Of a DNA stretch of 64,000 bases, positions 43,854 through 51,858 are shown one piece after another. Position 1 is the stretch's first letter. Each line of letters opens with the position of its first letter. Source of the DNA: Polyangiaceae bacterium (GTDB lineage: Bacteria > Myxococcota_A > Polyangia > Polyangiales > Polyangiaceae); assembly GCA_025936045.1 (NCBI GenBank), contig JAICUB010000006.1, positions 124,001 to 188,000 on the forward strand. Reading direction: 5' to 3'. The notes under the pieces were generated by a model. That model had not been told where the DNA came from and made no database searches. It was given only the letters and a program-made list of their open reading frames with translations. Position numbers and translations under genes: made by a program.

Positions 43854-44134
43854 GGCCGGAGGAGTTCGACGTCCATCGCCGCTCCGCGTGGTGGGCCGCG
43901 CAGACGACGCTCCGAGCGGCCGAGCCCTCCGAGCTCCACCTCGGGCTCGAGCTCGCGCTCGCCTTCGCCGAGGAGGAGCGCATCCCGCCGGAGCGCAGCG
44001 GCCCGCTCGCCCTCGGGGCGGCCGCCGCGCTCTGCGCCGTCGAGCACGGCCACCCGTTCGCGCCCCTCTTCCGGGCGCTGCTCGTGACGCTGGTCGCGAA
44101 CGAGAGGGGCTCCGCAGTACGGCGCCCGAACTGA
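43850..44134 (+). CDS. Hypothetical protein
   Basis: 94 residues from a GTG overlapping the previous stop. It is mostly helical and Leu/Ala/Glu-rich (ELHLGLELALAFAEEERI). No motif is recognised. It probably works with the coupled gene at 43287. Confidence 0.5.
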   Translation: MRPEEFDVHRRSAWWAAQTTLRAAEPSELHLGLELALAFAEEERIPPERSGPLALGAAAALCAVEHGHPFAPLFRALLVTLVANERGSAVRRPN

Positions 44135-44149
44135 CGAAAGGACAGCACG

Positions 44150-44683
44150 ATGATTCAGCCAGGAAGAACGTACGTCGCGGCGCTCACGCTCGGGTCGAAG
44201 AGCCCGGTCGTGCAGGCGACGCTCGCGGCCGCCGCCGCGAAGAAGGTCACCGCCATGGCGGCCGAGCTCCGCGGCGAGGCTCCGAAGGGGCCGGCGAGGG
44301 TGTCCCTCGCGAAGGCCGGCGCGCTCGACGACGAGGAGGACGAGGTCGTGGTCACGGACGGCGACGGCAACGAGGTGGAGCTCGACCCGGACGCGCCGCT
44401 CGCCGCGTTCCTTCGTGCGATGGACGCGGCGTTCCCCGTCGCGGGGGAGAGCATGGAGGACAAGCTCTCCCGCGCGCAGCGGCTCCGCGCCGCTCTGCAG
44501 GACTGGGTCCAGAAGGGTTCGCCGGGCGCGGCGGCGCCGATGGCGGCGAGCGCCTACAGCGGCGCGAACGCGACGCAGCGGACGTTGAGCATGGTTCGCG
44601 CATCCAAGGCGTTCCGTTCGAAGCCGTTCGACCTTCAATTTGCCGAGGCGTGCCGCTTGGCGCGCTCCGGCTCGTGCATCTGA
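44150..44683 (+). CDS. Hypothetical acidic protein
   Basis: 177 residues, with AAAGGA about 8 bp before the ATG. The N-terminal half is Ala-rich. An acidic stretch DDEEDEVVVTDGDGNEVELD lies at about 62-81 and a helical end follows. No family is recognised. It is in the gene chain leading to the terminase. Confidence 0.55.
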   Translation: MIQPGRTYVAALTLGSKSPVVQATLAAAAAKKVTAMAAELRGEAPKGPARVSLAKAGALDDEEDEVVVTDGDGNEVELDPDAPLAAFLRAMDAAFPVAGESMEDKLSRAQRLRAALQDWVQKGSPGAAAPMAASAYSGANATQRTLSMVRASKAFRSKPFDLQFAEACRLARSGSCI

Positions 44684-44698
44684 CCGAGGGAACGAACG

Positions 44699-45553
44699 AT
44701 GAATCAGCAAGCACAAGTCGCGAACCGAGAGACGACGCGGGAGCGGTACGAGGGCCGCGTCCGCGCCGCCCGCCGCAAGCTCGAACAGCGTCGCGCGGAG
44801 GTGCCGGTCGACCCGAACGCGATAGCGAGCGCCGAGATGCAACTCGCGCAGGCCGAGCTGCAGAGGGACAGCCTGATCGAGGCCAGCGAGCTCTCGCCGC
44901 CGGCGGAGCCGATCAACTTCGCGCAGCCGATGCCGAACACGAGCCCGGTCGCGACGGCCGCTCCACGCTGGCTGGCGTCCGGGGCGGCGGCAGCGGCGCT
45001 GAGCGCGGAAGAGCGCCGAGTCGCGGCAGCGCGGGACCGGGTAATCGCGGCCGAGCGCGAGCACGCCGAGGCGACGGCGCTCGGGCGCCGCTATCCCGAC
45101 GCGGAGGAGATCGACCAACGAAGGGCCGTGGCGCGGGCGGCGCTCACGGAGCTCGAGCTCAAGCTCGGAGAGCGGGAGGGGGATCTAGCTGCCCTGCGGG
45201 AGACCCTTGCGTCGAGCGAGATCGCGGAGGCCGACCGACTCCTCGTCGAGGGCTCCGCCGACGCGACCGAGAAGGCGCTCGGGCCGCTCGTCGCCGACGC
45301 GGAGCGGCTCGGGAGCGAGGTCGGCGCCCTGCTTCTCCGCGCGTACGGCGTCGTCGACGGGGCGACGGGCAAGAGGGACCGCGCCTGGGCGATCGTGCGG
45401 AAGCTCGGCCTCGCGACGCCGAAGAACCCGGAGGAGTACGAGAGGAGCGCCGGCCGGTATCGGCTGGTGCGCGGCCTCCGGGCGGGGCTCGCGGCGAGCC
45501 TCGGGAACGAGGTCTACAACGCGCTCGACGCGCTCACGAGGTGGGTCAAATGA
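44699..45553 (+). CDS. Coiled-coil protein of unknown function
   Basis: 284 residues. Long helical heptad-like stretches (ERYEGRVRAARRKLEQRRAE; later a run of Glu/Arg/Ala from about 103 to 175) flank a short Pro-rich break. The C-terminal 60 residues look globular (GRYRLVRGLRAGLAASLGNE). The position before the terminase is where a scaffold or portal-like protein would sit in a phage, but the sequence gives no support for either. It is ATGA-coupled to the next gene. Confidence 0.55.
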   Translation: MNQQAQVANRETTRERYEGRVRAARRKLEQRRAEVPVDPNAIASAEMQLAQAELQRDSLIEASELSPPAEPINFAQPMPNTSPVATAAPRWLASGAAAAALSAEERRVAAARDRVIAAEREHAEATALGRRYPDAEEIDQRRAVARAALTELELKLGEREGDLAALRETLASSEIAEADRLLVEGSADATEKALGPLVADAERLGSEVGALLLRAYGVVDGATGKRDRAWAIVRKLGLATPKNPEEYERSAGRYRLVRGLRAGLAASLGNEVYNALDALTRWVK

Positions 45554-45810
45554 GCTGGGCAAGCGATCGAGACGCCACGCTCGCGAGTGCGACGTCGACC
45601 GGAACCGCTCTAGCGAACCTCTACACGCAGGCGAAGACGGCGATGACCACCGCTCAAAACGGCTCGGGGACGTCGCCTGACGTCTCCGACATGGCGGCGT
45701 GGACCGAGCGCGTCGGGATCGCGGTGCACGACGCGATCGTCGCGGCCGGCGTCCTGCCGAACGACTTGAAGCTTCTGCTCCGGTTCGCGATCAAGGCGCA
45801 GTGGCGGTGA
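45550..45810 (+). CDS. Small protein preceding terminase
   Basis: 86 residues. A Thr/Ser-rich N-terminus is followed by a helical C-terminus (VGIAVHDAIVAAGVLPNDLK). It overlaps both neighbours by four bases (ATGA and GTGA), so it is made in step with the terminase. A small terminase subunit is conceivable; no motif proves it. Confidence 0.5.
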   Translation: MSWASDRDATLASATSTGTALANLYTQAKTAMTTAQNGSGTSPDVSDMAAWTERVGIAVHDAIVAAGVLPNDLKLLLRFAIKAQWR

Positions 45811-47351
45811 CGGCGCGGGCGCTCACGTTCCAGCGCTTCCGGGCGTTCGACTCGCAGCTCGGCTCGCTCGGGTTTCCGCGGTGCTCGCCGTGGTGGCTCG
45901 AGCAGGCCGAGCGCTTCCTCGACCACGCGACTGCGAAGGCCTGGGTCGCGCGCGTCGGGCGCGGCGGCATCAAGAGCACGATGATCGCGAAGCTCGCGCT
46001 CGCGGTCGTCCTGTTCGGCAAGTTCAAGGTGCCGCCGGGCGAGAGGCACTACTTCACGATCGTCTCGGTCTCAAAGGACGAGGCGAGCCAGCGGCTCCGC
46101 CTGATCGAGGGCTACGCGCGCGCGCTCGGGGTCCGGTACGTGCGCGCCGGCGACGACTTCCTGCTCGACGATCGCCCGCTCGGGATCAAGGTGCTGCCCG
46201 CGACGATCGCGGGGACGAGCGGGTTCCGGGCGGTCGGCTTCGCGTGCGACGAGCTCGCGAAGTGGCGCAGCGTCGACGACGGCGCGAACCCCGCGGCGGA
46301 GGTCGCCTCGTCGCTGCGCGCGATGACCGTCACGCACGCGTCCTCGCTCGCGCTCTACTTCTCGTCGCCCCTCGGCGCCGCCGACTACCATTCCAAGCTC
46401 GTCGACGCGGGCGACACGGCGCGGCAGGTCGTGAGCGAGGCCCCGACGTGGCTCGCGAACCCGTCGGTGACTGAGGCTCAGACGCGCGAGCTCGAGCCCG
46501 ACGATCGCGTCTGGCGCCGCGAGTACCTCGCGGTGCCCCAGGCCGGAGCGCTCTCGGCGTTCGAGCCCGAGGACGTGCTCCGCGCGTTCGTGCACGTGGA
46601 GGACGTCGCGCGGACGTTCCGCCCGCTTGGCGTGATCGACGCTTCGAGCGGCAAGAAGGATCGGTTCACGAGCGCACACGCGCGCTGGTGCGAGCGGGTC
46701 GGCGGCGCGCGCGTCCTCGCGTTCGACGAGGTCCGAGGTCTCGAGGCGGCGGAGCTCAGGAAGATCGGCGGCGACGCCGCGGTCCTTCGGATCGCGACGA
46801 CCGCGAAGGCGGCGAGGATCTCGACCATCGTCGGCGACCAGCGCGAGGGGATGATGCTGAAGGACGCGTTCGCGCGCTGCGGCGTCCTCTTTCGCGAGCT
46901 CGCGTGGACGTCGGCCTCGAAGCCGCGCGCGGTCGCCCGGCTCCGCCGCTGGCTGATCGACGGCCGCCTGGCGCTCCCGCCTCACGACGCGCTCAAGCGC
47001 GAGCTCCTGAGCTTCGAGGAGCGCATCACGCCCGGCGGCGACTTCACGTTCGGCGCTCGGGGCAACGGCCACGACGACTTCGTCTCGCTCCTGATCACGA
47101 TCGCGATGGCGGACGAGGCGCGCCTGCTCACCGGCGCGCCGCAGCGCGGGGACGACGGCGAGTCGCAGCGAGCTTGGCACGGCGCGACCCCTTCGGCCGC
47201 GGCCGCGGCGTTCGGCGGGGCGGCCTCGCCTGCCGCGGACCCGCTCGATCGAGTCGTCGTGACGCCCGGCGGGCGGGTCGTGCTCGGCGAGCGCGCGGCC
47301 TCGGCCTACTCGTTCTCGCATCGCGACGGCGGCTCAGGGGGCGGCTTTTGA
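45807..47351 (+). CDS. Phage terminase large subunit
   Basis: 514 residues. The packaging ATPase has P-loop GRGGIKST (51-58; Ile replaces the usual Gly before Lys) and Walker B VGFACDE with Asp148-Glu149. The C-terminal RNase H-like nuclease has Asp278 in VIDASSGKKDRF and Asp423-Asp424 in GHDDFVS, the metal ligands. A disordered Gly/Ala-rich tail follows. It would pump and cut element DNA into a capsid. GTG 45807 overlaps the previous stop; GTG 45801 is an alternative. It is the only recognisable virion-assembly gene in the element. Confidence 0.85.
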   Translation: MTARALTFQRFRAFDSQLGSLGFPRCSPWWLEQAERFLDHATAKAWVARVGRGGIKSTMIAKLALAVVLFGKFKVPPGERHYFTIVSVSKDEASQRLRLIEGYARALGVRYVRAGDDFLLDDRPLGIKVLPATIAGTSGFRAVGFACDELAKWRSVDDGANPAAEVASSLRAMTVTHASSLALYFSSPLGAADYHSKLVDAGDTARQVVSEAPTWLANPSVTEAQTRELEPDDRVWRREYLAVPQAGALSAFEPEDVLRAFVHVEDVARTFRPLGVIDASSGKKDRFTSAHARWCERVGGARVLAFDEVRGLEAAELRKIGGDAAVLRIATTAKAARISTIVGDQREGMMLKDAFARCGVLFRELAWTSASKPRAVARLRRWLIDGRLALPPHDALKRELLSFEERITPGGDFTFGARGNGHDDFVSLLITIAMADEARLLTGAPQRGDDGESQRAWHGATPSAAAAAFGGAASPAADPLDRVVVTPGGRVVLGERAASAYSFSHRDGGSGGGF

Positions 47352-47423
47352 TCGCGACCAACACACTACGTCGGAGCCGGCGTTCCACCGGCTGGGCCGC
47401 GTCGTCGCGCGACCCCGAGCGAG

Positions 47424-47681
47424 CGAGGCTGCCTCGATGGCCCCGCTTGCCCGCGGCGCAAGGCGCGCTCGTCCGTCCCCTCGATCCTCGTTTCGAGGGG
47501 ACGGGTCGAGCCTACAGGCTTCGCCGGCGTTCGAGGACGCCGGCGTGGACGCCGTTCGCCGGGGCTCTCCGTCCCCGGCAGCCCGCGACAGTCGCGCGGG
47601 CTCGCGCTTCGGCGCGCGGCAACGCGCATCTCGGCCGCCCCACGCCCATGGTTCCAGGCAGTTCTGCGGGCGTGGGGCGGC
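47424..47681 (+). ncRNA. Candidate structured RNA or packaging site, hairpin-dense
   Basis: Consecutive perfect stems fill the 361-bp gap after the terminase: 11 bp (47473-47483 with 47494-47504), 9 bp (47522-47530 with 47537-47545), 7 bp (47558-47564 with 47573-47579), 8 bp (47580-47587 with 47595-47602), a UUCG-capped 5-bp stem (47603-47616) overlapping a GCAA-capped stem (47614-47627), and 14 bp (47634-47647 with 47668-47681). Two weaker stems precede them. UUCG and GNRA caps point to an RNA fold, but DNA roles such as a packaging site remain possible. The strand is inferred from the surrounding genes. Confidence 0.55.
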
Positions 47682-47712
47682 GAGACCTAATCAACCCGAG
47701 GAGTGAACGCCG

Positions 47713-48039
47713 ATGATCACGGACGTCGCAGATTCCACGATCGCACTGAGCCTCTACAACATCGTCGCCGGCGAGGGAGTCGCGACGCTCGAGGACGCGC
47801 GGGTCGCGCTCTCGCGGCACGGGTACGCCTGGCCGCCGGAGTCGCTCGAGCGGGCGCTCGCGCAGCTCGTCGAGCGCGGCCTCGCGACGGAAGACGCCGG
47901 GCGCATCGGCGTGACGGGCCCGCTCGGGCACGTCGTCGTCGAGCGCGACCGCTCGGATCCCGAGGGCTGGGCGGGCTGGCGAATCGCGCGGCACGCGCCG
48001 CGAGAGAGCACGCCGCTCGTCGGGAGGGTCGCGTCGTGA
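47713..48039 (+). CDS. Hypothetical protein, winged-helix-like
   Basis: 108 residues, with GAGGAG about 10 bp upstream. IALSLYNIVAGEGVATLEDA then SLERALAQLVERGLATEDAG has the helix pattern of a winged helix. It follows the hairpin-rich region and is GTGA-coupled to the BNR protein. Confidence 0.55.
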   Translation: MITDVADSTIALSLYNIVAGEGVATLEDARVALSRHGYAWPPESLERALAQLVERGLATEDAGRIGVTGPLGHVVVERDRSDPEGWAGWRIARHAPRESTPLVGRVAS

Positions 48040-49124
48040 GCCTCGGCGCCCCCTTCACGGACCCGAAGCCGCTCGGCTGGTCGCTGTTCGAGGTGCTGAC
48101 TTCGGCGCAGATGTCGGCGGTCAACGCGAACGCGGCGGCCGCCGCCGACGGATCCGCCTGGAGCGACGTCTCGATCCTGAAAAACTGGAAGTACGCGACG
48201 CCAGGGCTGCCGAACCCGATGTCGCAGCGCACGCTGCTCTACGACGCGCCGTCGAGGCGCTGGATGGTGCTCGGCGGGAACACGGCGACGGGCGAGTACA
48301 CGTACAACGGCTCGAAGTACTTCCTCATCAACTCGGGCAACTTCGGCGACCTGTCCCCGCTGATGGTCCACGCGACCGCGGCCGCGAGCAACGGCATGGG
48401 CGTGATCCTGGCGGGCGGCGACCTAGCGTCGGCCGGCACCGGCCACTTGAAGGAGAGCACCGACGGCGGCGTCACGTGGCCGACCGTGCGAAGCCTCGGC
48501 ACGTCGGACACGAACGCGACGGCCGCGCTAGCCTGGGTCCCAAGCCTTGGGCTGTGGCTCGCGAGCCAGGGCGCCCCGACCATCGGGGGGATCTACTCGA
48601 GCTCGGACCGCGCTACCTGGACGCTGCGAGGCGGAGCGGGCAGCCCGCCGACCCACTTCGTCGTCAGAAACTCGCCGTCGCCGATCGTCATCGCGACGAC
48701 GCTGCAGATAGTCGGCGGATCCCTCAACTACTTCCGCTCGACGGACGGCATCACGTGGACGACGATCGCGTTCCCGTCCGGCGTCGGCAACACGACGAGC
48801 CAAGGATGTTGGTCCGACGCGCTCGGCTTCTTCTACGTCGGCGGCGCCGGCGGGATCTACCGCTCGGCGGACGCGAGCTCGACGGCGTCGTGGTCGCTCA
48901 TCGACAGCACGTGGTCAGGCGCCGCGACGACGGCGGCGTCGATCGCGAGCTTCGGTCGGCTCCTGATGCGGGGCGACGGCAAGGCGTCCTTCGACGGCGC
49001 CTCGTGGTTCAAGGTGCTCGACACCGAGAACACGGACCTGTTCATCGCGTCGTCGCCGGTCGGCATGGCGGCCGCACGGGCGAGCTCGGTGGAGGTGTAC
49101 GTCTCGCAGATGATCGGGAACTGA
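48036..49124 (+). CDS. BNR/Asp-box beta-propeller protein, possible receptor-binding
   Basis: 362 residues. Repeated Asp-box-like motifs occur: STDGGVTW, SSDRATWT, STDGITWT and a degenerate SADASSTASWS, spaced about 50-60 residues. They imply a beta-propeller as in sialidase-like and phage adhesion proteins. No signal peptide. In a phage this would be a tail-fibre or receptor-binding candidate, but here no tail genes accompany it. It starts at GTG overlapping the previous stop. Confidence 0.65.
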   Translation: MSLGAPFTDPKPLGWSLFEVLTSAQMSAVNANAAAAADGSAWSDVSILKNWKYATPGLPNPMSQRTLLYDAPSRRWMVLGGNTATGEYTYNGSKYFLINSGNFGDLSPLMVHATAAASNGMGVILAGGDLASAGTGHLKESTDGGVTWPTVRSLGTSDTNATAALAWVPSLGLWLASQGAPTIGGIYSSSDRATWTLRGGAGSPPTHFVVRNSPSPIVIATTLQIVGGSLNYFRSTDGITWTTIAFPSGVGNTTSQGCWSDALGFFYVGGAGGIYRSADASSTASWSLIDSTWSGAATTAASIASFGRLLMRGDGKASFDGASWFKVLDTENTDLFIASSPVGMAAARASSVEVYVSQMIGN

Positions 49125-49175
49125 GGGGGCGACTCTTGGGCATCGGCATGATCGAGTCGCAATCAGAGGAGCACC

Positions 49176-49502
49176 ATGACCATGCAATTCGACTACGTGC
49201 ACCAGAAGCTCGGCGAGGCGATCCGACTCGCACTCTTTACCCAAGATCCGGCACGTCTCGCGGACGCGTTCAGCGCGATTCACGCACTCCACTTAAGGCC
49301 GCAGGAGATAGCGGCGTCGCTCGGGGAGGAGGAGGCCCGCGAGCGCTGGCTCCGTCTCCTTGAACGCACGACGCCGGGACCGGAGGAGCACTACGCCGAC
49401 CTTGCGGCGCGGCTTAGCGCGCAGGAGCGTAGCGACCTCGGCGTCGACCTCTACTCGGTGAACGAACGAGTATCGGAGCTCCTTTACGGAGCGCGCCGCT
49501 AG
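49176..49502 (+). CDS. Hypothetical helical protein
   Basis: 108 residues with AGAGGAG about 5 bp before the ATG. Fully helical (YVHQKLGEAIRLALFTQDPA, then LHLRPQEIAASLGEEEARER). No family is recognised. It stands alone, 51 bp after the propeller gene. Confidence 0.5.
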   Translation: MTMQFDYVHQKLGEAIRLALFTQDPARLADAFSAIHALHLRPQEIAASLGEEEARERWLRLLERTTPGPEEHYADLAARLSAQERSDLGVDLYSVNERVSELLYGARR

Positions 49503-49585
49503 GGCAACGGCGCTCGGGGAAGAGCGAGCGGAGGGGCCGGCGCCTTGACCTTAGTATCCACGCGTGTCATTACACGAGCGAGGCG

Positions 49586-49774
49586 ATGGCACTACCGAAA
49601 CGCGAGCACCTGCTGAACGTGCGCATGCACGAGGCCGAGGGTCGGATGCTCTCCGCGCTCGCCGAAGCGGACGGAATCACGGTCTCTGAGTGGGTCCGGA
49701 ACTCCATCCGCGTTCAGCACGCGCTCAGGTTCGGAGCAGTGCCGAAGCCTCGACCGAAGAACAAGAAACGCTAA
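49586..49774 (+). CDS. Small ribbon-helix-helix-like DNA-binding protein
   Basis: 62 residues. LLNVRMHEAEGRMLSALAEA followed by GITVSEWVRNSIR matches the strand-helix-helix pattern of CopG/Arc-type regulators, with a Lys/Pro-rich tail. It may regulate the genes that follow it. Confidence 0.65.
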   Translation: MALPKREHLLNVRMHEAEGRMLSALAEADGITVSEWVRNSIRVQHALRFGAVPKPRPKNKKR

Positions 49775-49828
49775 CCAACCAAACGAAGTGGGGCCCGCGC
49801 GACTGCGAATCGCCGGACCCCTGGCCAC

Positions 49829-49845
49829 CGAAAGGGATACTTTCG
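49829..49845 (+). promoter_or_regulatory. Hairpin covering a ribosome-binding site
   Basis: CGAAAG (49829-49834) pairs with CTTTCG (49840-49845) and the loop is GGATA. The AAAGGGA ribosome-binding site of the ATG at 49846 lies within the hairpin, so folding would hide it. Confidence 0.4.
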
Positions 49846-50028
49846 ATGACGACTCCGACGATAGTCGAGCGCGCGGGCGACGGCTCACGCGACGAAAAAC
49901 AGCGGAAAACGGGCCCGGATCCATTCACGGACGCGTCCCAGGCCTGCGGCCGCGCGATCGAGCACATCGACGCGTCGATCGCGGCGATCGAGCGAATCGA
50001 GCGGCTTTTGACCGGAGCGCAGCCGTGA
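49846..50028 (+). CDS. Small hypothetical protein
   Basis: 60 residues. A basic, polar N-terminus is followed by a helix (GRAIEHIDASIAAIERIERL). No family is recognised. It is GTGA-coupled to the ParB-like gene. Confidence 0.5.
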   Translation: MTTPTIVERAGDGSRDEKQRKTGPDPFTDASQACGRAIEHIDASIAAIERIERLLTGAQP

Positions 50029-51050
50029 GCAGGCTCGAGATTCGGCTCGCGGACGAGCCGGAGCGGCATGTTGGAGGCATGACCGACATCGATGCGCCCG
50101 CCCCCGAGAACGCCAGCGCGCCACCAAATGGAAAGCCGGCTTTCCTCCAGGCCGTCCTCGAAGACGTGAAGCGGCGGGGGCACGTCGCGTTCCTGAAGGA
50201 CGCGGCGGCGCGGGACGCGGCGTGGAACGCGGCGGACTGGAAGGAAAGGCGCGCCGAGATCATTGAGGCGGCGGAGGCGGCCGGCGTCCCCGTCGACCAC
50301 GGGCTCGCCGCGTTCGGCCTCCCGAGCGAGGCGGGCCCGACCCGAAAAGGACGCGGCCGCCGGCCCCTGGCGAAAACCGAACTCGTGCCGATCGCCTCCC
50401 TCGTCCGCGACCCGGAGATCAACTGCCGCGCCGGCGGCGTGAACGAGAAGCTCGCGACCGAATACGCCGAAGCACTCGACGCGGGGGCGAGGTTCCCGCC
50501 CGTGGTCAGCTTCCGCGACGCCGAGGGCAAGCTCTGGCTCGCCGACGGATGGCACCGGGGCCGCGCACACGAGATCGTTGGCAACGCCGAGATCGCGATC
50601 GACGTCCAAGAGGGCGACCGCCGGGCGGCGCTGCTTTACGCCGCGAGCGCGAACGCGATCCACGGCGCTAGACGCACGAACGCCGACAAGCGGCGCGCGG
50701 TGCTCGCGTTGCTCGCAGACGCCGAGTGGCGCGAGAAGTCGCACCGATGGATCGCGGAGCAGTGCTCGGTGAACCACGAGCTCGTGGCGACGCTCCGGAA
50801 GCAAGCTGGCGATTCCGCCAGTTCGCCTCGCGAGGGCAAGGACGGGAAGATTCGCCGTTCACCGAGAGGGTCGAAGCGCACCGGCTTCCGCCGCGTCCCC
50901 GCCGTCTACAAGGTCGCGACGAAGGCGCTCGGGCGGCTCAACGAGGCATGGGCCAAGCGGAAGCCCATCGACGCTCTGCTCGCGGAGGTGCGGCGTGCGC
51001 TCGACGAACTCGAGAGGCGGGCGCCCGAAACCACCCCGGAGACGGAGTAA
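50025..51050 (+). CDS. ParB-like nuclease-domain protein
   Basis: 341 residues. The core (about 118-215) carries PIASLVRDPEINCRAGGVNE, then VSFRDAEGKLWLADGWHRGR, the ParB/Srx fold with the conserved WLADGWHRGRA box, followed by a helical region with an HTH-like segment and a basic C-terminus. It may load on element DNA for partitioning or act as a nuclease/CTPase. The N-terminal 110 residues are helical and Arg/Glu-rich. The start is GTG 50025, overlapping the previous stop; ATG 50079 is an alternative. Confidence 0.8.
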   Translation: MSRLEIRLADEPERHVGGMTDIDAPAPENASAPPNGKPAFLQAVLEDVKRRGHVAFLKDAAARDAAWNAADWKERRAEIIEAAEAAGVPVDHGLAAFGLPSEAGPTRKGRGRRPLAKTELVPIASLVRDPEINCRAGGVNEKLATEYAEALDAGARFPPVVSFRDAEGKLWLADGWHRGRAHEIVGNAEIAIDVQEGDRRAALLYAASANAIHGARRTNADKRRAVLALLADAEWREKSHRWIAEQCSVNHELVATLRKQAGDSASSPREGKDGKIRRSPRGSKRTGFRRVPAVYKVATKALGRLNEAWAKRKPIDALLAEVRRALDELERRAPETTPETE

Positions 51051-51054
51051 GACC

Positions 51055-51855
51055 ATGGGTGCCAACAGCTCGATCGAGTGGACGACGCACACGTTCAATC
51101 CGTGGTGGGGATGCACCAAAGTGAGCCCAGCGTGCGATCACTGCTACGCCGAAGCGCTCGCCAAACGCCGCGGCTTCCAAGCGTGGGGGCCCGGCGCACC
51201 GATCAGGCTTCTGAGCGACGCGCACTGGCGCGAGCCGCTGAAGTGGAACGCGGCTGCCATAGAAGCATCGGAACGACCGCGCGTGTTTTGCGCTTCGATG
51301 GCCGACGTCTTCGAGGGACGCAACGAGCACGCGCAACTCCGCGAGCGGTTGTGGAGGCTAATCGACAAGACGCCGAACCTCGACTGGCTCCTGCTCACGA
51401 AGCGGCCGAACAAGGTCAATCAGCTCGCACCGTGGGGCGGCACCTGGCCCGCGAACGTTTGGGTCGGAACGACGGTCGAAAACCAGGAGTGGACGGACAA
51501 GCGACTGCCTCACCTGCTCGCCGTGCCGTCAGTCGTCCGATTCGTGAGCGCCGAGCCACTGCTGGGGCCCGTTGACCTCACGCGGTACATGCTCGCCAGG
51601 CCTCGGGTGGATTGGGTGATCCTCGGCGGCGAGTCAGGCTCGTCGGCGCGACCGATGCAGCCGGAGTGGGCGCGCTCCGTTCGCGAGCAGTGCGTCGCTG
51701 CCGACGTACCTCTGCACTTCAAGCAGTGGGGTACGTTCGCGCCCCGCGGCAACCCGGAGCAATTGGTGCGACTCGGCAAGAAAAAGGCTGGGCGCGAGCT
51801 CGATGGCCGAGAGTGGGACGGCCTACCATCACCCCGCACGGCCGAGGCGGTTTGA
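51055..51855 (+). CDS. Phage Gp37/Gp68 family protein (DUF5131)
   Basis: 266 residues. It opens SIEWTTHTFNPWWGCTKVSP and has Cys20, Cys27 and Cys30 (C-x6-C-x2-C) in the family's conserved start, then CYAEALAKR, LLLTKRP, WVGTTVEN and ILGGESG. DUF5131 proteins are frequent in phages and mobile elements, and the cysteine set suggests an iron-sulphur, radical-SAM-like fold. The molecular role is unknown. It sits 4 bp after the ParB-like gene. Confidence 0.9.
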   Translation: MGANSSIEWTTHTFNPWWGCTKVSPACDHCYAEALAKRRGFQAWGPGAPIRLLSDAHWREPLKWNAAAIEASERPRVFCASMADVFEGRNEHAQLRERLWRLIDKTPNLDWLLLTKRPNKVNQLAPWGGTWPANVWVGTTVENQEWTDKRLPHLLAVPSVVRFVSAEPLLGPVDLTRYMLARPRVDWVILGGESGSSARPMQPEWARSVREQCVAADVPLHFKQWGTFAPRGNPEQLVRLGKKKAGRELDGREWDGLPSPRTAEAV

Positions 51856-51858
51856 ACC

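Noticed and set aside
47437..47706. An 89-residue protein in the gap after the terminase
   Set aside because: Its sequence is produced by consecutive perfect inverted repeats and is Arg/Ala/Ser-rich without motif or ribosome-binding site.
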